A stretch of DNA of 64,000 nucleotides from contig NZ_BFAQ01000011.1 in assembly GCF_002933855.1 (NCBI RefSeq), positions 371,442-435,441 of the forward strand, read 5' to 3'. Origin of the DNA: Vibrio penaeicida (GTDB lineage Bacteria > Pseudomonadota > Gammaproteobacteria > Enterobacterales > Vibrionaceae). The notes below the pieces were generated by a model, which saw nothing but the letters and a program-made list of their open reading frames with translations, searched no databases and was not told the origin of the DNA. The position numbers were made by a program, and so were the translations under genes. Below, one piece after another: positions 62,926-64,000 of this stretch. Position 1 is the first letter of the stretch, and every line of letters begins with the position of its first letter.

Positions 62926-64000
62926 ATGGTGCACAAATTGAATACCTCCCACTATATCAGAGAGTTAAGAGATAAACTTAGCTTAGGGCAGCGCGAGCTA
63001 GCAAATTTGATAGGCTTAGGAAAAGATGGCGAACGAACCATTCGTGGCTGGGAAGCAGGAGAGCATAAACCTTCACCTTTAAAGTGGGCCAAGATTGTCG
63101 ATTTAGAAAATGAGATGAAAAAGTTTTACGATAATGCTCCACTAAAGCAAGACAGACTAGAAGATGCCAATTTTCGTTTTATTGATCTTTTTGCCGGTAT
63201 TGGAGGCATTCGCTACCCTTTCCAGCAATTAGGCGGTCACTGTGTTTTTACCTCTGAGTGGGATAAGTTCGCTCAAAAAACGTACTTAGCAAACTATGGC
63301 GATATGCCAAGTGGCGACATAACTAAGATCTCAGCTGAAGATATTGACGATCATGAAATTCTATTAGGTGGCTTCCCATGTCAAGCTTTCTCTCAAGCAG
63401 GGCTAAAACAAGGTTTTAGTGACACCCGTGGAACGATGTTCTTTGAAGTTCAACGAATTTTAGCAGCTAAAAAGCCAAAAGCCTTTCTTCTTGAAAATGT
63501 AAAACAGCTTAAAGGGCATGATAAAGGCCGAACTCTCAAAACGATTATGGATATCTTACAAGGCAAGCATGAGCAGCAGATCCCTGAAGATGTGCCGATG
63601 AGCGAAGAGGCGCGCCATGCTTTGCAAGATAAGCTGAATTACTGGGTTGATGTTCGTGTTTTACGAGCGGGGGATTTTGGAGCACCTCAGAATCGAGAAC
63701 GAGTATTCATTATAGGTTTCGATAAGGACCAGTACCCAAGCGTAAACTTCGACGAAATATTCAATTGGCCTGAGCCACCAAAAACACCGACGCGTGTTGG
63801 GGACATCCTACAAACAGAGGAAGAATTAGCTGCTGATTATGCAAAGTATGGTAAAGACCGCTTTACTATCTCAGATAAGCTATGGGAAGGGCATCAAAAG
63901 CGCAAGGCTGAGCATAAGACGAAAGGCAATGGATTTGGTTATTCACTTTTCAATGCCGAGAGTGAGTACACGAATACCATCAGTGCTCGATACTATAAAG
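62926..64000 (+). CDS. DNA (cytosine-5) methyltransferase with N-terminal HTH domain (3' end outside window)
   Basis: At least 358 aa, open to the window edge. Residues about 8-60 form an Xre-type helix-turn-helix (LRDKLSLGQRELANLIG ... RTIRGWEAGEHKPS). The m5C methyltransferase core follows: motif I FIDLFAGIGGIRYPF, motif IV with catalytic Cys in GGFPCQAFSQAG, motif VI FLLENVKQLKG and motif VIII GAPQNRERVFIIGF. Motifs IX-X and most of the target-recognition domain lie beyond the edge. HTH-fused m5C methylases such as M.EcoRII and M.SsoII repress their own and partner promoters. The start may be ATG 62926 or GTG 62929. It should protect host sites from the divergent restriction operon. Confidence 0.92.
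   Translation, partial: MVHKLNTSHYIRELRDKLSLGQRELANLIGLGKDGERTIRGWEAGEHKPSPLKWAKIVDLENEMKKFYDNAPLKQDRLEDANFRFIDLFAGIGGIRYPFQQLGGHCVFTSEWDKFAQKTYLANYGDMPSGDITKISAEDIDDHEILLGGFPCQAFSQAGLKQGFSDTRGTMFFEVQRILAAKKPKAFLLENVKQLKGHDKGRTLKTIMDILQGKHEQQIPEDVPMSEEARHALQDKLNYWVDVRVLRAGDFGAPQNRERVFIIGFDKDQYPSVNFDEIFNWPEPPKTPTRVGDILQTEEELAADYAKYGKDRFTISDKLWEGHQKRKAEHKTKGNGFGYSLFNAESEYTNTISARYYK

Noticed and set aside
55138..64000. DISARM, BREX or Druantia assignment
   Set aside because: No DUF1998 protein, PLD nuclease, PglZ, BrxL or Druantia-type large helicase is present.

Overview
The window looks like chromosomal DNA of a Vibrio. Its blocks have a content and order that I recall from Vibrio cholerae: dinG / porin / UPF0319; hns / NhaC-type transporter / his operon; lpxH-ppiB-cysS; ruvCAB; cydABX-ybgE; ybgC-tolQRAB-pal-cpoB-nadA. 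The species cannot be told from the sequence alone. All gene calls are homology judgements made by eye.

Layout. 1-3.8 kb: a leftward chain dinG, TauE/YfcA permease, priC, ybaM, joined by ATGA overlaps. 4-6 kb: a porin and a UPF0319 protein. 6.2-11.4 kb: the SOS mutagenesis operon imuA-imuB-dnaE2 behind a consensus LexA box. 11.7-14.9 kb: H-NS, then an NhaC-family transporter under a lysine riboswitch, then a small lipoprotein. 15.1-22.5 kb: the complete histidine operon hisGDCBHAFI with its leader peptide and attenuator. 22.5-28 kb: YchJ, an EAL-HDOD protein, LpxH, PpiB, CysS and Tdk. 28.1-31.4 kb: an ATP-grasp ligase / inactive transglutaminase 7TM / retropepsin-like lipoprotein operon. 31.5-34.3 kb: cmoA-cmoB and a DUF72 protein. 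34.5-39.6 kb: aspS, yebC, ruvC, ruvA, ruvB. 39.6-43.3 kb: cytochrome bd oxidase cydABX-ybgE behind three FNR-like boxes. 43.4-50 kb: the Tol-Pal envelope operon and nadA. 50.3-54.2 kb: a YgfB-type protein, a hybrid histidine kinase and AlaE.

From a tRNA-Ser(GGA) at 54.3 kb the character changes. First comes a decayed IS3-family transposase remnant. Then comes a leftward five-gene operon (SNF2 helicase, MORC-like GHKL ATPase, an unrecognised 307-aa protein, McrB-like AAA+ NTPase, LlaJI/McrC-type nuclease). It is divergent from an HTH-fused DNA cytosine-5 methyltransferase that runs off the right edge. This is best read as a defence island carrying a multi-subunit restriction-modification system of the prokaryotic MORC/paraMORC type. 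Two points stand out. The 307-aa protein and the GHKL ATPase share a C-terminal module of about 75 residues. The divergent promoter region carries an exact 12-bp direct repeat that may be the operator of the HTH-methyltransferase.
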